Source: Lingula anatina (Eukaryota > Brachiopoda > Lingulata > Lingulida > Lingulidae). Taken from it: a stretch of DNA of 64,000 nucleotides. The position numbers were made by a program, and so were the translations under genes. Numbering within the stretch: position 1 is the stretch's first letter; each line of letters opens with the position of its first letter. Under the pieces are notes generated by a model. It saw only the letters and a program-made list of their open reading frames with translations. It made no database searches and was not told the DNA's origin. Below are positions 52,645-64,000 of this stretch, piece after piece. The stretch spans positions 154,616 to 218,615 of the forward strand of contig NW_019775258.1 of the NCBI RefSeq assembly GCF_001039355.2, read 5' to 3'.

Positions 52645-54024
52645 GAGGTTCCCAACTTTGTAAATGTCTTCTAAAGTATTTGATTGCACAGAGAATTTAT
52701 TTCCAAAAAAGACGGCAATTGTTTTAGAAGTCAGTCTCAGCTATGTGAGTGATGTTTAATGGTCTTGAAGTGACCAAAAACAGATAGCATTCAATTCTAC
52801 TCTGTGAAATATAACAATTGGTCAAACTTGGGGTGGGATGCCACTTTGTGCAAAAGTTACTATCTATAGGTGCTGGCAGGCATTTTCTGTCACTGGTGAA
52901 TCTGTTACGATCTATTCCCTGAATGTAGAAAATATCCTTCAAGTTCGAGTCAGGTTTCATGAACGATAATTGCTGTTAGCGATTTGGAGCACAAACACCA
53001 AATTAATGACTCAAAATACGATTTCATGGCACAAACTTAAAATTTGTGGTCGACATGAGCATCACATTAAAGAGCACAAACTGTTTAGCCAATTTTATGC
53101 AGATTTCTAGCTGTAGACATTCATGTGCTATTTCTTAACCCTGAACTAATTTCATTAGGGCATAATGATACAAAAAACTGCATGTTAAAGCTTTTGCAGA
53201 TTCCAAGTCAAGAAAGAGTGACATTTTCTTAATTTTTAATCTTTTTTATCTATTAACTTGTCTTTTTCAAAAAATGATGAAAAAATAGCCTTAAAACAAA
53301 TCAAAGTAATTGTGCTGCTATCATCAAGTATTCATGCAGCATATTAATTCTGGAGTAATGTGATCTCGACAAATTGTGGCATATGCAGATTGTGCAGAAT
53401 GGGTATTTAATGAGACTAATAACTTACTGTATATAATATAAGATAACAGGACAGAGATGAAAAAAGAAATGCAGCATCTTTACAATATGTTATCAGGGCA
53501 GACTGCCACAAGTTTTACAATTCACTATAATGAAATACAGATAATACACCTTTTCATGCAAACTTAGTGGTCCTCCCCCCCCCCCTCCCCTCCAATTTTT
53601 CTTTCAGGCACCTTCCCTCCAATGTTAAACTGATCTAACATTTCTTTAAAAACAGGTTTTGCAATTTCTCTGAAACTTTTCCTTCGACTTAACACCAGAA
53701 TATTTTTATTGCCCCGTGGGAGGTGTTGAGATCGATCACAATGTCCTTGAGTGATGAGAGTCAGCAGAATCAAAGGGAAAAGTCCCCATTCTGGGAGCTC
53801 TCATTCAATTACCTGGAAGCACCAAGAGGTAGACATCTTAGATCTTCCTCTCTGGGAGGTGAGATACCAGAGACAGTGAAGGATTGCATTGCATTTAATG
53901 TCAGCTATGATTAATCAATGAAAGGAAAAGGGGGGGAAATGTTGTGTTTGGCTTGGGCTTATGGTGAATTTAGTGAATTTTGACCTAGCTGATTCTACCT
54001 AGGATACAGTAATTCCTTGATCTT

Positions 54025-54297
54025 TTCAGTGGGGGAAAATTGTGATTTTACAGATACTGTATTTTTTTATTAAAACATTCTCATTTTTTTTTCAATTAGA
54101 ATATTCTGGTAGCAACATAATTAAAAAAGCAGGGTACTAGTACTCTATAGTTCAGTTTTATGAGGTAAAAGCACCACATATACTGTATAGAGATATAATA
54201 AATTTTTGTGATTATAAAATTATGTATCTGAAAGTTTGATCATTGTTGCCCATTGAAAAGATTGAGTCACTACCATTAAGCCACAAGAGGCCTTTTT
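54025..54297. repeat. Dispersed repeat (copy 1 of a pair with 62970-63290)
   Basis: Shared blocks in the same order and strand: cttttcagtggggg-aaattgtga, ttacagatactgtattttt, ataaatttttgtgattataaaattatgtat-tgaaagtttgat, cattgaaa, and agaggcctttttgtc. Confidence 0.6.
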
Positions 54298-54779
54298 GTC
54301 TATTTAGATAAAGTAACTATTGGTCTAAAGCAGTCCTTTCTTTTTTTATGAAGCAGGTGCAGCATTAAGTGGTTCGCTTGTAATGTGTAATGGAAACATC
54401 ACTTGTTACATAAAAGATTAAACATTTTATCAGGGAAGTCCTTGATCTTGTAACCAACTCCTCAAATGCTTCAGGTAAAAGAAGACATTTAGTCTCTTAA
54501 GATGAGATTTTTTCCATCTTTACATAAGAGAAAATCAAAAACCTGTTTCAACATACTGCTGATTAATCTTGGCTTATAATCTTGGATAAAATTTTCATCA
54601 AATATTTGTGATCAGCTGTGTATGCATGTGTGTGTGTGTGCATGCGTATGTGTGCTGGGGGGGGGGGGACCCAGCATGGCAGGGGCCAATATGGTGCACC
54701 CTGGCTATCAGAGATCATGAAAGCTCACCTCATTTATAATGACAAAAAGGTGAATTTCCTGTAATCTGTGAAACTCAGG

Positions 54780-54810
54780 GTGTCATGTCATGTCATGTCA
54801 TGTCATGTCA
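54780..54810. repeat. (TGTCA)n pentamer repeat
   Basis: Six units of tgtca directly follow gaaactcagggtgtca, a fragment of the CACCCTGAGTTTC family, as if the array grew from that end. Confidence 0.85.
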
Positions 54811-55962
54811 GGACTCTGTAAGAGAATCTCCCAGCAGCAGTGGTATTTTGATTAAATTTCTCGGACTTGCCAGGTATTCTCTGTGCTCTCACTCTCATTA
54901 CTGACTCAGCTGTGGTACATGTGGGCTGGTTACCTGGAATACCAGTCTGTGTTTTTCTCGGGAATGAGACAGGTCTATATCGGACCAGGCTTAGGATAGT
55001 AGGCTGAGGATACATTGTGGTTCATTTCTTGACTTGCCTGCAGTTGTGTATATATAAACAGTGGGAGCTACAAATATGTAATCAGATGGTTACTAGTACA
55101 TATTCTGGAAATAGGGGTAAGATGATGTTGAAGCATGAAGGATAAGTCAAAGAAAATTTTGTATTGTTCTATGATTCACATCACTTTATGTCTTTTGGGT
55201 AATGAGTCACTTCCATGTCTTAGCTATTTGTGGATTTTTGAGGAAGACCTTTTTAAAAGTTTTTTAATGCTATGTAATCATAAACCGCTTGTTCTGTGTG
55301 CTACTAGAATTGCCAAATTATTGGGGAAGTGTTTGGTGGAATTTTGATCAAAGATCTTAATAACAAAGCACATAGTATGTGTCAGGTCTCTGAGTTTTAT
55401 TTTTTCTCTCTTCCCCAAGTTAAGCACAGGTACTAGTAGTTAGGTTTGCTCTACTTAACGTACAAAGGAAGAACAAGACTTTGGGTACTCTGAATATAGT
55501 CAGCCCTTAGCAGTCCTATTTATTTGTTGTTGTTGTTGTTTTTATTATTATTATTATTATTATTACAGTTGCAATTATTAAAGATCATTGGCAGTGGTGA
55601 TACATTTCAATTTATTATTCAGCTAGTTTAGGATTAGGTCTGTTGAACAGAAAGACACTGTCTAGCATGAAATAGTTGACAAGAACGTATGTAATGTGCA
55701 CCCTGCATGTGTGATTAATAATACATTTGGGATTCTAGTAGTTATATCACGGTTCTCATAATGAGTACATCTGTCAGTAACCAAGTACTGTTGACAATAC
55801 CAGCAGAAAGCATTCAAAGATGTGCAGAATATCTGTGTATGCCAGAAGAATATGCATGCATGCGGAGGAAAATATACTCTGCAGTTTTTATTTTTGGTGA
55901 ATATACTCTGCAGTTTTTATAAATATGAATGTCAGTGTTGGAACAAAATGTAATGTGGGGAT

Positions 55963-55964
<2 letters not shown>

Positions 55965-55994
<30 letters not shown>

Positions 55995-55997
55995 TTT
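55965..55997. repeat. (TTTA)n microsatellite
   Basis: Eight tetramer units of ttta. Confidence 0.9.
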
Positions 55998-56987
55998 GTG
56001 TCATACTTGCACTATTTTACCCAATTTTGTTATAACTCTTCAGTGGAGGTAAAAAAATAAAAAATAAAAGCACTGGAGATTTCTAAGATAAGAACTGTAT
56101 GTTAATTCTTAGATACATAGTGATAAAGTCGGTCCTTTTGTCCCAAATACTAGATATATTTAAAATTCATTAAAGAGTTTGGAAATATGTTCTTTGGCAG
56201 TTATTTGTACTAGGTTTTGTATTAGCCCAGTCTGCAAAGTTAGCCAATGCTCTGAAAAGGTTGACATAAAGATTTTCTGTCAGACTCGTGGAAATTCAAA
56301 CAGTTGTTTTGGAATAGTTTTTCTTTATCTGTAGATTTCATCTTGAGATTTAGCAAATTTGATTTGAACTGGCAAGTTTTCTGCAGTAAACCAGTCTGAG
56401 TGACCAGTTGGCTGAAATTTAATGCCCAGACTGTTTCTCTTTGGGAGAAAGAACAGAGTTTGCTCTTTCGTTCACGTTCTGGGTTGTATTTGAGAGTGTT
56501 TCCATTAAGATAAATGTTGAAGCACCATACTGTTACCGCGGGCTGAATTTTCAGTTAACAGGCTAATAAAGACAGGTGAGGCGGTAAGAACGCATGTTTT
56601 TTGTATTTATTTTATTTGTCGTAACACCATGAGGTAGGACCATTTACCCCCAGGAAGTAAAGCCATGTTGTGCAATTTTACGAAAACAAATTGATTTTAT
56701 GTAGAGTTAGAAATGTCTGAAATGAAGGAAATGATATTTTACATCTATTTAATTGCAGTTGTTGCTCTTGAGTGGCAAAATTAGTTATGATATTTCATCA
56801 GGTCTATTCTTTGCTTTTTTAAGTTAATCAAAGTACAGATAATTTCATCAGTAAATGAATATTCTGGCTATTGTGATAAAATCAGTATTTATTATCCAAA
56901 AGTATCTAGTTTTTTATCCTGTGTTCTGTTGTATCTTGTTTAGATGAAAGTTTTTTTGTTTTTTTTTTGCATGTAATATTTCAAATT

Positions 56988-57281
56988 GAAGAAGCCATTC
57001 AGAATAGATGATCCGAGTACTAGCTGATCCTCCGACTAAATATGGCCGACCCCTCTTCCAAAGTGATGCTGCTAATTCCATGATGGTCACTCTGCCTCCA
57101 AACGCCCCATTGTTGCAGGGGCTTAGCAATGAAACCCCGTAGCTGAGATTTAATCTGTTTAATGGTGCGTGTGGAGACAGGTGACCATCAGGAATCAGCA
57201 GCATCGCTTTTGAAGAGGGCTCAGCCATATTTAGTCGGCGGATCAGTTAGTACTCAGTTCATCTATTTGAATAGCCCCTAA
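56988..57281. mobile_element. Foldback element 48 bp upstream of the sarcoglycan exon acceptor
   Basis: Ends read GCCATTCAGAATAGATGATC on the left and, on the other strand, GCTATTCAAATAGATGAACT on the right. Inside, gactaaatatggccgac pairs with cagccatatttagtcggc, and agtgatgctgctaattcc with ggaatcagcagcatcgc. It belongs to the same family as 228-530. The 104-codon minus frame across it is a by-product of the palindrome. Confidence 0.7.
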
Positions 57282-57343
57282 GAATGTCAAGAGTGATAAA
57301 CACAGCGACTATTTTTTTTTTACCTCCAGGTGAAAGAGAGGCT

Positions 57344-57535
57344 ATGGGCCGTGGGAGGGCTGCTGGGAACTGGTCCCAAACTTCGTCCTCTCCGCCCCCG
57401 GAGTCCGTGTACAAGGTCGGGATCTACGGCTGGCGGAAACGGTGCCTGTACTGTTTTATCCTGGTGCTGCTGGTGCTCATCATAGTCAACCTCTCACTTA
57501 CAATATGGATACTCAAAGTCATGGACTTTTCTGGG
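57344..57535 (+). CDS. SGCD: Gamma/delta/zeta-type sarcoglycan, first coding exon (gene continues to the right)
   Basis: The exon begins at 57330 after a pyrimidine-rich acceptor (ttttttacctccag). ATG at 57344 opens 64 codons that end exactly at a codon boundary before GT at 57536. The residues contain [15 protein letters not shown] followed by a single membrane helix (about 35-58) and [12 protein letters not shown], which is the signature of the sarcoglycan gamma/delta/zeta family: type II membrane proteins of the dystrophin-glycoprotein complex with a short cytoplasmic N-terminus and a large extracellular C-terminal part. The exon ends at the same place as the homologous vertebrate exon (SGCG codon 65, from memory). 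The frame is open from 57330 to the ATG, so an upstream exon could add residues. I did not find the next exon (expected GNLRITEKG-like) before 64000. One invertebrate gene may stand for all three vertebrate paralogues. Confidence 0.93.
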
Positions 57536-58156
57536 GTAGGTAGAAGTGGGTGATTAATATCATCAGTCAAGAAAAATTCTTGTCTGTCTGTCTGTCTGTC
57601 CGTCTCCTTGTCTGTCCATCTTCCTGTGTGGATTTTTTTTTTATCTCTTATATTTGTCTGATTTTCTGTCTGTCTTTTATGTCCATCAGTTATTGAGCCC
57701 ATCATTCAATTAGTTGGTGCATGTTTCATTTCAGGCTCGTTCTGTGACACTTATCCCCCAACAATGGACATATTTATCTGCACACTTACTGTATTTCTTA
57801 ATATACTTTTAATTTAAAGGCTCTGCTTCAGACACATTGTCAGCTAGACAGTGTTTTCCTCTTCTTGGAAATATTTATTAGGCTCCATTAGTGCTGATTT
57901 ACACAGTAAGTCTAGATAATATTTTTTCCCCCATTTCTTGATGAGCTTCAGAGATATTTGAGATATTTTGAACCATCTTTGTTATTTGAATTTCATTACA
58001 TGCATATGCCATGCAAGTTTGTTCTTAAAATCATTCAACAAATCTGTGATGCAGTAAAAAGATAACGTAATTGTCAGAACCCTGGGAACAAAATATTGAT
58101 GAGAAATAAATCTTTCTGTAGTTAAAAAGGTGCCTTGGTGCTAGCGGGAATGAGGT

Positions 58157-58414
58157 CACAGTACCTGGGGAGAAGGTGATGGGGGTGTTCAGACAGGGTA
58201 AAACTGAAATGGAATGGGGAGAAGGTGATGGGGGTGTTCAGACAGGGTAAAATCTGAAATGGAATGGGGAGAAGGTGAGGGGGTGTTCAGACGGGGTAAA
58301 ATCTGAAACAGAATAGGGAGAAGGTGATGGGGGTGTTCAGATCGGGTAAAATCTGAAATGGAATGGGGAGAAGGTGATGGGGGTGTTCAGACGAGGTAAA
58401 ATCTGAAACGGAAA
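58157..58414. repeat. Tandem array, about 50 bp unit, five copies
   Basis: Units begin ggggagaaggtgatgggggtg and continue ttcagac-ggggtaaaatctgaaatggaat. Copies start near 58157, 58216, 58266, 58315 and 58365. They differ by single bases and one small deletion, so this is a minisatellite in the sarcoglycan intron. Confidence 0.8.
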
Positions 58415-58487
58415 TGGTGTTATGTAGCAAGGATGACTTATTAGTAAACTGATATAATAGGAATGTCACATGAGCAGTGGGATTGAG

Positions 58488-58655
58488 ACGAAATTTAATT
58501 ACTGTGCCCCTGCAGGGACGACGCTTGGGGAGGCATGAAAGAGGCAAAGAGACCATTACAGGATTAAGCGGTCTTCCTTTCATGTAGGTCCACCATATTT
58601 AGGCCGTGGACCAGTTAGCACTTGGATGTTCTCATTCTGAATGGCCCTATGGAGG
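58488..58655. mobile_element. Half copy of the foldback family
   Basis: Carries ccctgcagggacgacgcttggggaggcatgaaagaggc and ccaccatatttaggccgtggaccagttag and ends ttctgaatggccc, matching only the right half of 228-530 and of 56988-57281. The left half is missing. Confidence 0.6.
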
Positions 58656-58801
58656 ACATTCACAGGGAAAGGAATTTGACCCTTATTGCTAAAAGTTAAC
58701 CACACCTCAGAAGGATTCTCCTTAAATTTTTAGTGTCATGTCACCGCACAGTGCCCATAGCATTGTTTTAAGTTGATCCCCATTATCATTCTTCTTCATC
58801 T

Positions 58802-58818
58802 TATTATTATTATTATTA

Positions 58819-58856
<38 letters not shown>
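58802..58856. repeat. (TTA)n-(GT)n compound microsatellite
   Basis: Five TTA units then about 18 GT units, in the sarcoglycan intron. Confidence 0.9.
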
Positions 58857-58857
<1 letters not shown>

Positions 58858-59896
58858 TATACCCAAAACAAATATTACCATTATCCAGTATTATTGTGCC
58901 ACGGGATGCTCACTTTCTAGCAGTAAGGAAGTTCTGTTTGTCAAAAAGTAATTTCAATCTGATGAAAGATTCACTCTTTGTATACGTATTTGCTTCTTTC
59001 AAACTGATATTTTGCATTTGTGCATGTGGTAACAATATCTGTTGTAAATTGATCTGCAATGCTACATAATATGATGCAGGATGCCACATTTGATAGAAAT
59101 AAAGAAATAACTTGATGTTAAAGGCTAAAGGTAATAGAATTGCATGCGCTGCCCAAATGGGTTATTTTCTTTAGTCTGCAACATTCAGTTTGATTTAAAA
59201 TAAAAGATTAAGTATCATTGTCAGCTTTTTTTAACTGTAATCTGACATAAATTTACAAGGGGAAAGTGAAAACACCGTGCTTTGCTTGCTGGGTTTTATA
59301 ATCAGTCTTTCATTCATATACTAGTAGTTTATTTTTTAGGGGTGAAGGTTGTTAGAAACAATCCTATCAGCTTTTAGTTTCTAACAGGCACAATATACCA
59401 ATATGATGACTATTACAGCATGTTTTTGTACTCAGTAGACCATTACAGTGTGTTTTTTTAAATGTGATTGACAGAAACAAGTAGACATTCTTGGGAAATA
59501 GATACAGAAATTACTTATAGCTTAGACTCCTTGGAAGACATACTTTGAACAGCTGCTACAAGTAACAAAGATACCACTTTCCTGGAGTGAACTCATCAGC
59601 AATGAGCTCTGTGAATTCTTGGAAACCAGATGCACAAAGAACCATGTTAATTTGCACATCAGGAGGTATTTGTATTGACATTGATACATGTCTGTTCATT
59701 TTGCTCTGCTAGTCCTGCTTGATCGTGACAGACCAGGGGCCTTGTGGGGGGCTTTGTGAGGGGCCCAGTCGGGGGCTCTGTGAGGGATTCTGTCGGCACA
59801 GCAATTATTTCAAATGATTAAGAAAATGATCCTTGTTCTATATTTATTCATTTGTTTCTAGGCAGGTAGGATTGATGTAAATAGTTGTAGCATTGT

Positions 59897-59944
59897 TTTT
59901 TTTTGTTTGTTTGTTTGTTTGTTTGTTTGTTTGTTTGTTTGTTT
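59897..59944. repeat. (TTTG)n microsatellite
   Basis: About 11 TTTG units. Confidence 0.9.
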
Positions 59945-60037
59945 TCATCCACCTAGGCTTTGTATTTTGCAACAATGAAGTTGCAAGAATAAAGTAATTC
60001 TTTCTTCAATCAACAGCTTAAGATTGAAATAGTTTAC

Positions 60038-60085
60038 CACCAATATTTCAATGTCTACCAGAGCATCTTCATCAGGGAATGAGGC
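60038..60085 (-). repeat. Second hammerhead-like motif, opposite strand
   Basis: On the minus strand this has CTCATTCCCTGATGAAG, a weak stem (ATG...CAT), then GAAATATTGG. The left block is identical with the motif at 20463-20479 and the right block shares AAATATTGG. Here the GAAA of a hammerhead core is intact. Confidence 0.4.
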
Positions 60086-61530
60086 TGTCTAGGTGAATAG
60101 CCTCTATTCAGGAGATATACTTGAAGAAAAAAAACACTTTATTCTTATAAAATAACACAGCTGATGAAATTCTTCTCTGAATGAAGATGCAATTATTTTT
60201 TCCACCGATGTCTGCAACAGGCAGTGAAATTTTCCTCTAAAATTTTTTTAAATTAAAGGCAATAAAGTAAAAGATAAATGAGATCAGCCAGCATTCTAAG
60301 TTAATTGAATAATTGAATTTAGTGAGGTTATTGATTTCTTTTTGAACAACCTGACTCTTTCTCCAATTTTAGAAAAAAACTCTGCTACATTTTAAATATT
60401 ATGGTGTATAAGCTGGGGTTATTTATAAAGGCAATCAAGAAAGGAGAGTAACTTAAAATTAATGATACTCACCGTCACCTCTTGATAAGCTGTCTCTCTG
60501 GTTTATTACAGAGAGCCCCAAAAGAATTAAATTAAATTCCATCTAGTATCAAACAGTGCAGGTTGAGCCACTCACATTGGGCTGTTTGATTTAACTTTCT
60601 GTAGATTTATTATTCGGAAGATGTATCGAGACCTTTTATCTGGTTGATAGATATTAGCTTGTTACACTCTACCACGTTTATTCCCAGGGCTCCTTTATTC
60701 CACAGGTCAATATTGGAAGTGAAGGTTTTTGATATCTTGGTTCCCTTATGAAGAGAGAGCAAGTAGTTGACTTTGTGGTTGAAACTAGACAACAAAGTGA
60801 GGAAGAGAGACTGATTTTAAAGTGTGGTTAATGTGAAATAAAGCAAAGCGATGTTAGGGTTGTATTCTTTTTTTTTTTAATTGTGCCATAAGCAAAAAAA
60901 AAAAAAAAAAAACAAGGACTAATAACTCTATTAACATTATAATTGCTTTCCAACCATGTGCCATATTATTACCTCTTCCAAGATGGATATATGTTTTTTC
61001 TCTTTTTGGTTTGTTAGGTAATAGCCCAACACAAAAATTTGTGGACAGCTTATGATTTTTTTAAAGTTCAGGATAGGTAAGAAATTAGCTAACTTCATTT
61101 CAGTTAGATTTTGGTGATGATCCATTAATTAATTAATCTATCAGTTAATAAAAAGATAATTGAGCTGCTTGGGGGCAGTCTGAGCTCTTTGAGTGCTTCT
61201 ATAGTTTACTATGAAAACACCCAAAACCACCAAAAAAAAAAAAAGGAAGGCCATTGATAAAAATTGTGAAGATTACTAAGTTTTTTATCTTTGAAGGTAG
61301 ACAAACACAGCAAGTCAAAAAGGATGAAAAGAATCCACCAGGAAAGGTCTCAAATACTCTTCAGTGGTCTGTGCAAATTGTAGTTGATGTGTTCAAAAGT
61401 TCAAAGCTGTTATGTTACTAGGAATAGCAGCTAAGGTAGTGTGGCCTATTGATCAGGTGTCTGTTATTGACTCGGAAGGCCAGGAAAGCCTCCCTGTATC
61501 TACATGATATGGTAAAGATCTTAGGCTTGG

Positions 61531-61690
61531 AGTGGCAATTCAATTTCAGGGAAAAAACATTATGAAGGCTTTGTTTTTCCTATCTGCTATTACCTTAGTG
61601 TCGTATATACTATTTGGCAATTCAATTTCAGTGGAAAGGCATTATAAAGCCTTTACTCTTCGTATCAGCTATTACCTTAGTGCCATATAT
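61531..61690. repeat. Direct repeat of about 75 bp
   Basis: 61531-61606 and 61614-61689 both read ggcaattcaatttcag-g-aaa-cattat-aagcctt... and ...ctattaccttagtg-c-tatata. The frame of 62 codons across the second copy has no protein likeness. Confidence 0.6.
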
Positions 61691-62181
61691 GGATAAACTT
61701 GCTGAAATTTTTTTTTCACATCATTTTTTGTATAAAGGGTGGGTATTTTTTTTTTCTCTGTTCGTTTTGTTTCATATGCCATTCTCAATCAATCAATACT
61801 GAAAATCTGCCACTCAGAAAGTTATAGAACAGAATAAACTCCATGGATATGAAATGGTCCCTTGGGTATGAATAATAGCTTTTCCGTATGTCACTGTGAC
61901 AAGAATTCTATAGCAAGTGACATTGTTTAGCCAGTAGAAGTAGTGTATTCCCCGTGGACACGAAATATTGCTTATTCCTGTATCAGCGATGCACGCTAAG
62001 TTAGTAAATTGACAGCACTAGTTATGGTTGTGCTGTATTATTATTGGCTGCTGGTTTTTGAAAGGCAAGCACGCAAACGACTGAGATATTCAGTAATATT
62101 GTGGTGTGTTCAAATGCAGATTTAAACCTGGACTGGTTTTTGTTGTGCTACATCACCAATCAGATCAGTTTTTTAATATCA

Positions 62182-62330
62182 GGGCCCTGTAACTGGAAGG
62201 CATCGTGCATTGCGACCGAGCGCAAGCGTCTCGATTGTATAACTCGGGATTTACTCGCCCCATATAGGCCTTCATAGCCTCGATTTAAAAGGTGATTCGC
62301 AATTTGCGATGGTTTCCAGTTACGGAGCCC
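62182..62330. mobile_element. 149 bp inverted-repeat element with GGGCCCTGTAACTGGAA end
   Basis: Left gggccctgtaactggaa and right ttccagttacggagccc are inverted; inside, catcgtgcattgcg pairs with cgcaatttgcgatg. No coding capacity. It is richer in CpG than its surroundings. Confidence 0.65.
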
Positions 62331-62969
62331 AGGAGGTTACTGTGGACCTCTTTCTACAGCATTGCACAGCAATGCATTTTAAATTTATTTGGTACAAGAA
62401 CAGTTTTACATTGACTGTGACCTACGAGTGTATTCTATTACTATGCAAAGTGCAGTGATAAATATAACAATCAAAAAAAATAGGTTAACTGTATAACAAT
62501 CACAGGTGACTATGTGGTGTATCGCAGGAAGTCAAATTTACCCCCTCTAACAAGCCCCAATGTACTGTACCAATAAAAAGTAATTGGTTCACTAATCTTG
62601 CTAATTTTTTTTATTTTTTTTTTTTTTTTGGGGGGGGGGGGATAATGAAGGTGACTATCTTATTTTAAAATATTAAAATAGCCTGGCTTTTACATCGTCA
62701 ATCTCTTACACTGGAGTGCACAGAACACTATAGCTACTTCCTGATGTGCTAAGGGCCTTACTCTGATCCTCTGATGTACCGCGCTTTGTGGCACTCTGGG
62801 AATACTGTTAAAATTAATGGAACTGGATGCTTCAAGAGGATTAACATGCCTTTAGAGAATATAAGTCTGATTAAACATCTCATCCTGATGATTTCACCCT
62901 GAAGCTCTGCTTGAGTTACTGTCAACAAGAAAAGCATGCTGTAAATAGAAGTTAATTTTATTGGGATAA

Positions 62970-63290
62970 TCACTCCATCTTTTCAATGGGGGTAAATTGT
63001 GAATCTTACAGATATTGTATTTTTTAAAGTCATATTATCTCTTAAAATTAGGACTTTCCTACTGAGTGGTAATAACAGAAACATAGGTTGGAAAGCAATT
63101 ATAATGTATATACGACACTAAGGTAATAGCAGGTCTGTACTATGCAGTAAAAGCCACATAAAATGCCACATAGAAATATAATTTTTGTGATTTTGAAATT
63201 ATGTATTTGAAAGTTTGATAATTTTTTCTTATTGAAACGGTCAAATCATTACTGTTATTTCTGATGCTAGGGGCAGTAGAGGCCTTTCTT
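62970..63290. repeat. Dispersed repeat (copy 2), interrupted
   Basis: Matches 54025-54297 but with a different stretch around 63070-63135 that contains ggttggaaagcaattataatg and tatatacgacactaaggtaatagc. These two words occur inverted at 60936-60956 and 61582-61610, so other repeat fragments are mixed in. Confidence 0.55.
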
Positions 63291-64000
63291 TCAGCAAAGC
63301 AAGTTGTCTGATTGTTACTGTGGTCAAATGAGTATATATACATTATGTTGTTGTTCACCACTGAAAAACATGAGAGAATGATGGTAGCTTTTGGTGCAAA
63401 AAATAATATGACCAATACGACAATAGCAGACTGTATACCATAGCCAGTTTATTCTTTTTTTTTTTTTTTTTTTTTACTGTAAAGTATCAGATTGTCTTTC
63501 TCTAAGATCTATGAATATTGAGAAGTTGCTTCACTTTGCCGTGGGCTTAGTAAAAGAATGCGCATGGCTATTTATATTGATTTGTCTAAAAACATTTAAA
63601 GAAGAAGCCTAGATTAAGAATAATTTAAATGAATGTCCTGTCACTTGGTAATGGGTTTGTCGTTATAGATGCTTCAGATGTTGAAACATGAAATAGTATT
63701 TTGTGTATCAGTAAACAGTGGCCAACAAGAAGCATCCATGTTCCACATTCTTGTTTATTTTTAAAAAATATTTTTAATAGTTGATATATTTCATTTTTAG
63801 ATATTATTCTTTTGTTTATAACATAGAAACCTATAAATTGAAATATTTGGAGAACAAAAGTATAAAATTATGGACTTAAGTTTTAGTCTGTTTGTTATTT
63901 TGCAAACCTTACAAAAGTTATATCAAAAGATACGTAATTCTTTTATTTATTTAGATATGTTCTTTGAGTCATCATTTTTATGTGCATAATCCAGCTGACG

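Larger units (their letters stand above)
44122..57329. other. Intergenic stretch between OST3/OST6 and sarcoglycan exon
   Basis: The first 600 bases (44122-44720) are somewhat richer in CpG and probably hold the OST3/OST6 promoter. Beyond that I see repeats and AT-rich DNA only. Untranslated 5' exons of the sarcoglycan gene may lie here but cannot be recognised without transcripts. Frames of 60-100 codons (for example at 51105-51407) have no splice support or family likeness. Confidence 0.55.
57536..64000. other. Sarcoglycan intron running past the window end
   Basis: I looked for the next conserved block of the family (GNLRITEKG-like, LEGDSEFLQPLYAKEI-like) in plus-strand frames and did not see it, so the intron is probably at least 6.4 kb. 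The stretch holds the minisatellite, half a foldback element, a hammerhead-like motif and dispersed repeats. Confidence 0.6.

Noticed and set aside
56914-57228. A 104-codon minus frame upstream of the sarcoglycan exon
   Set aside because: It lies across a palindromic element and has no family likeness.
57284-57343. Upstream in-frame Met at 57284 as start of the sarcoglycan
   Set aside because: A pyrimidine-rich acceptor at 57328-57329 puts this Met in the intron; the first Met inside the exon is at 57344.
57424-57705. A 93-codon minus frame
   Set aside because: Antisense to the sarcoglycan exon and then to a TGTC repeat.
1-64000. tRNA, rRNA or bacterial-type operons
   Set aside because: I saw no tRNA A/B-box pair with a foldable cloverleaf, no rRNA, and no prokaryotic gene arrangement. 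A tRNA scan would be decisive.

Overview
The window is animal nuclear DNA: genes split into many small exons with GT/AG introns, AT-rich intergenic DNA, many (CA)n, (GA)n and (AAAT)n microsatellites, and several families of short inverted-repeat elements. The protein families (a C2-PDZ-DH-PH protein resembling the N-terminal half of vertebrate RGS3, an OST3/OST6 oligosaccharyltransferase subunit, and a gamma/delta/zeta-type sarcoglycan) are metazoan. The repeat style, together with a 1.7-1.9 kb near-identical tandem copy joined by a single N (typical of unmerged haplotypes in a very heterozygous genome), makes a marine invertebrate, perhaps an invertebrate deuterostome such as an echinoderm, my best guess. 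That is inference only; no species is claimed.

Layout. 1-7.2 kb: no gene; foldback elements and microsatellites. 7.2-31.2 kb, minus strand: one large gene that I rebuilt from 22 coding exons. They join in frame to 3,063 nt (1,020 residues plus stop) with no internal stop. The order is C2, PDZ, a long Gln/Asn/Lys-rich linker, a DH (RhoGEF) domain with a degenerate third conserved region, a PH domain and a short tail. Its 10.9 kb fourth intron holds a 661-base assembly gap and the 1.9/1.7 kb duplicate. 31.3-38.6 kb: no gene; dispersed repeats. 38.6-44.1 kb, minus strand: a complete 11-exon MAGT1/TUSC3-type (OST3/OST6) gene of 326 residues with signal peptide, CxxC thioredoxin motif and four membrane helices. 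44.1-57.3 kb: no supported gene; inverted-repeat elements. 57.3-57.5 kb, plus strand: the first recognisable coding exon of a gamma/delta/zeta-type sarcoglycan, ending at the intron position I recall for vertebrate SGCG/SGCD. The rest of that gene lies right of the window or was not recognised. 57.5-64 kb: sarcoglycan intron with a 50 bp tandem array, dispersed repeats and a hammerhead-like motif.

The three genes do not form an operon or pathway. The most interesting items are the RGS3-like gene that carries a DH-PH unit and no RGS domain, its DH domain with missing catalytic-surface residues, its last exon that looks like the start of a second PH domain, an insertion/empty-site pair dating a small transposon, and a pair of hammerhead-like motifs.
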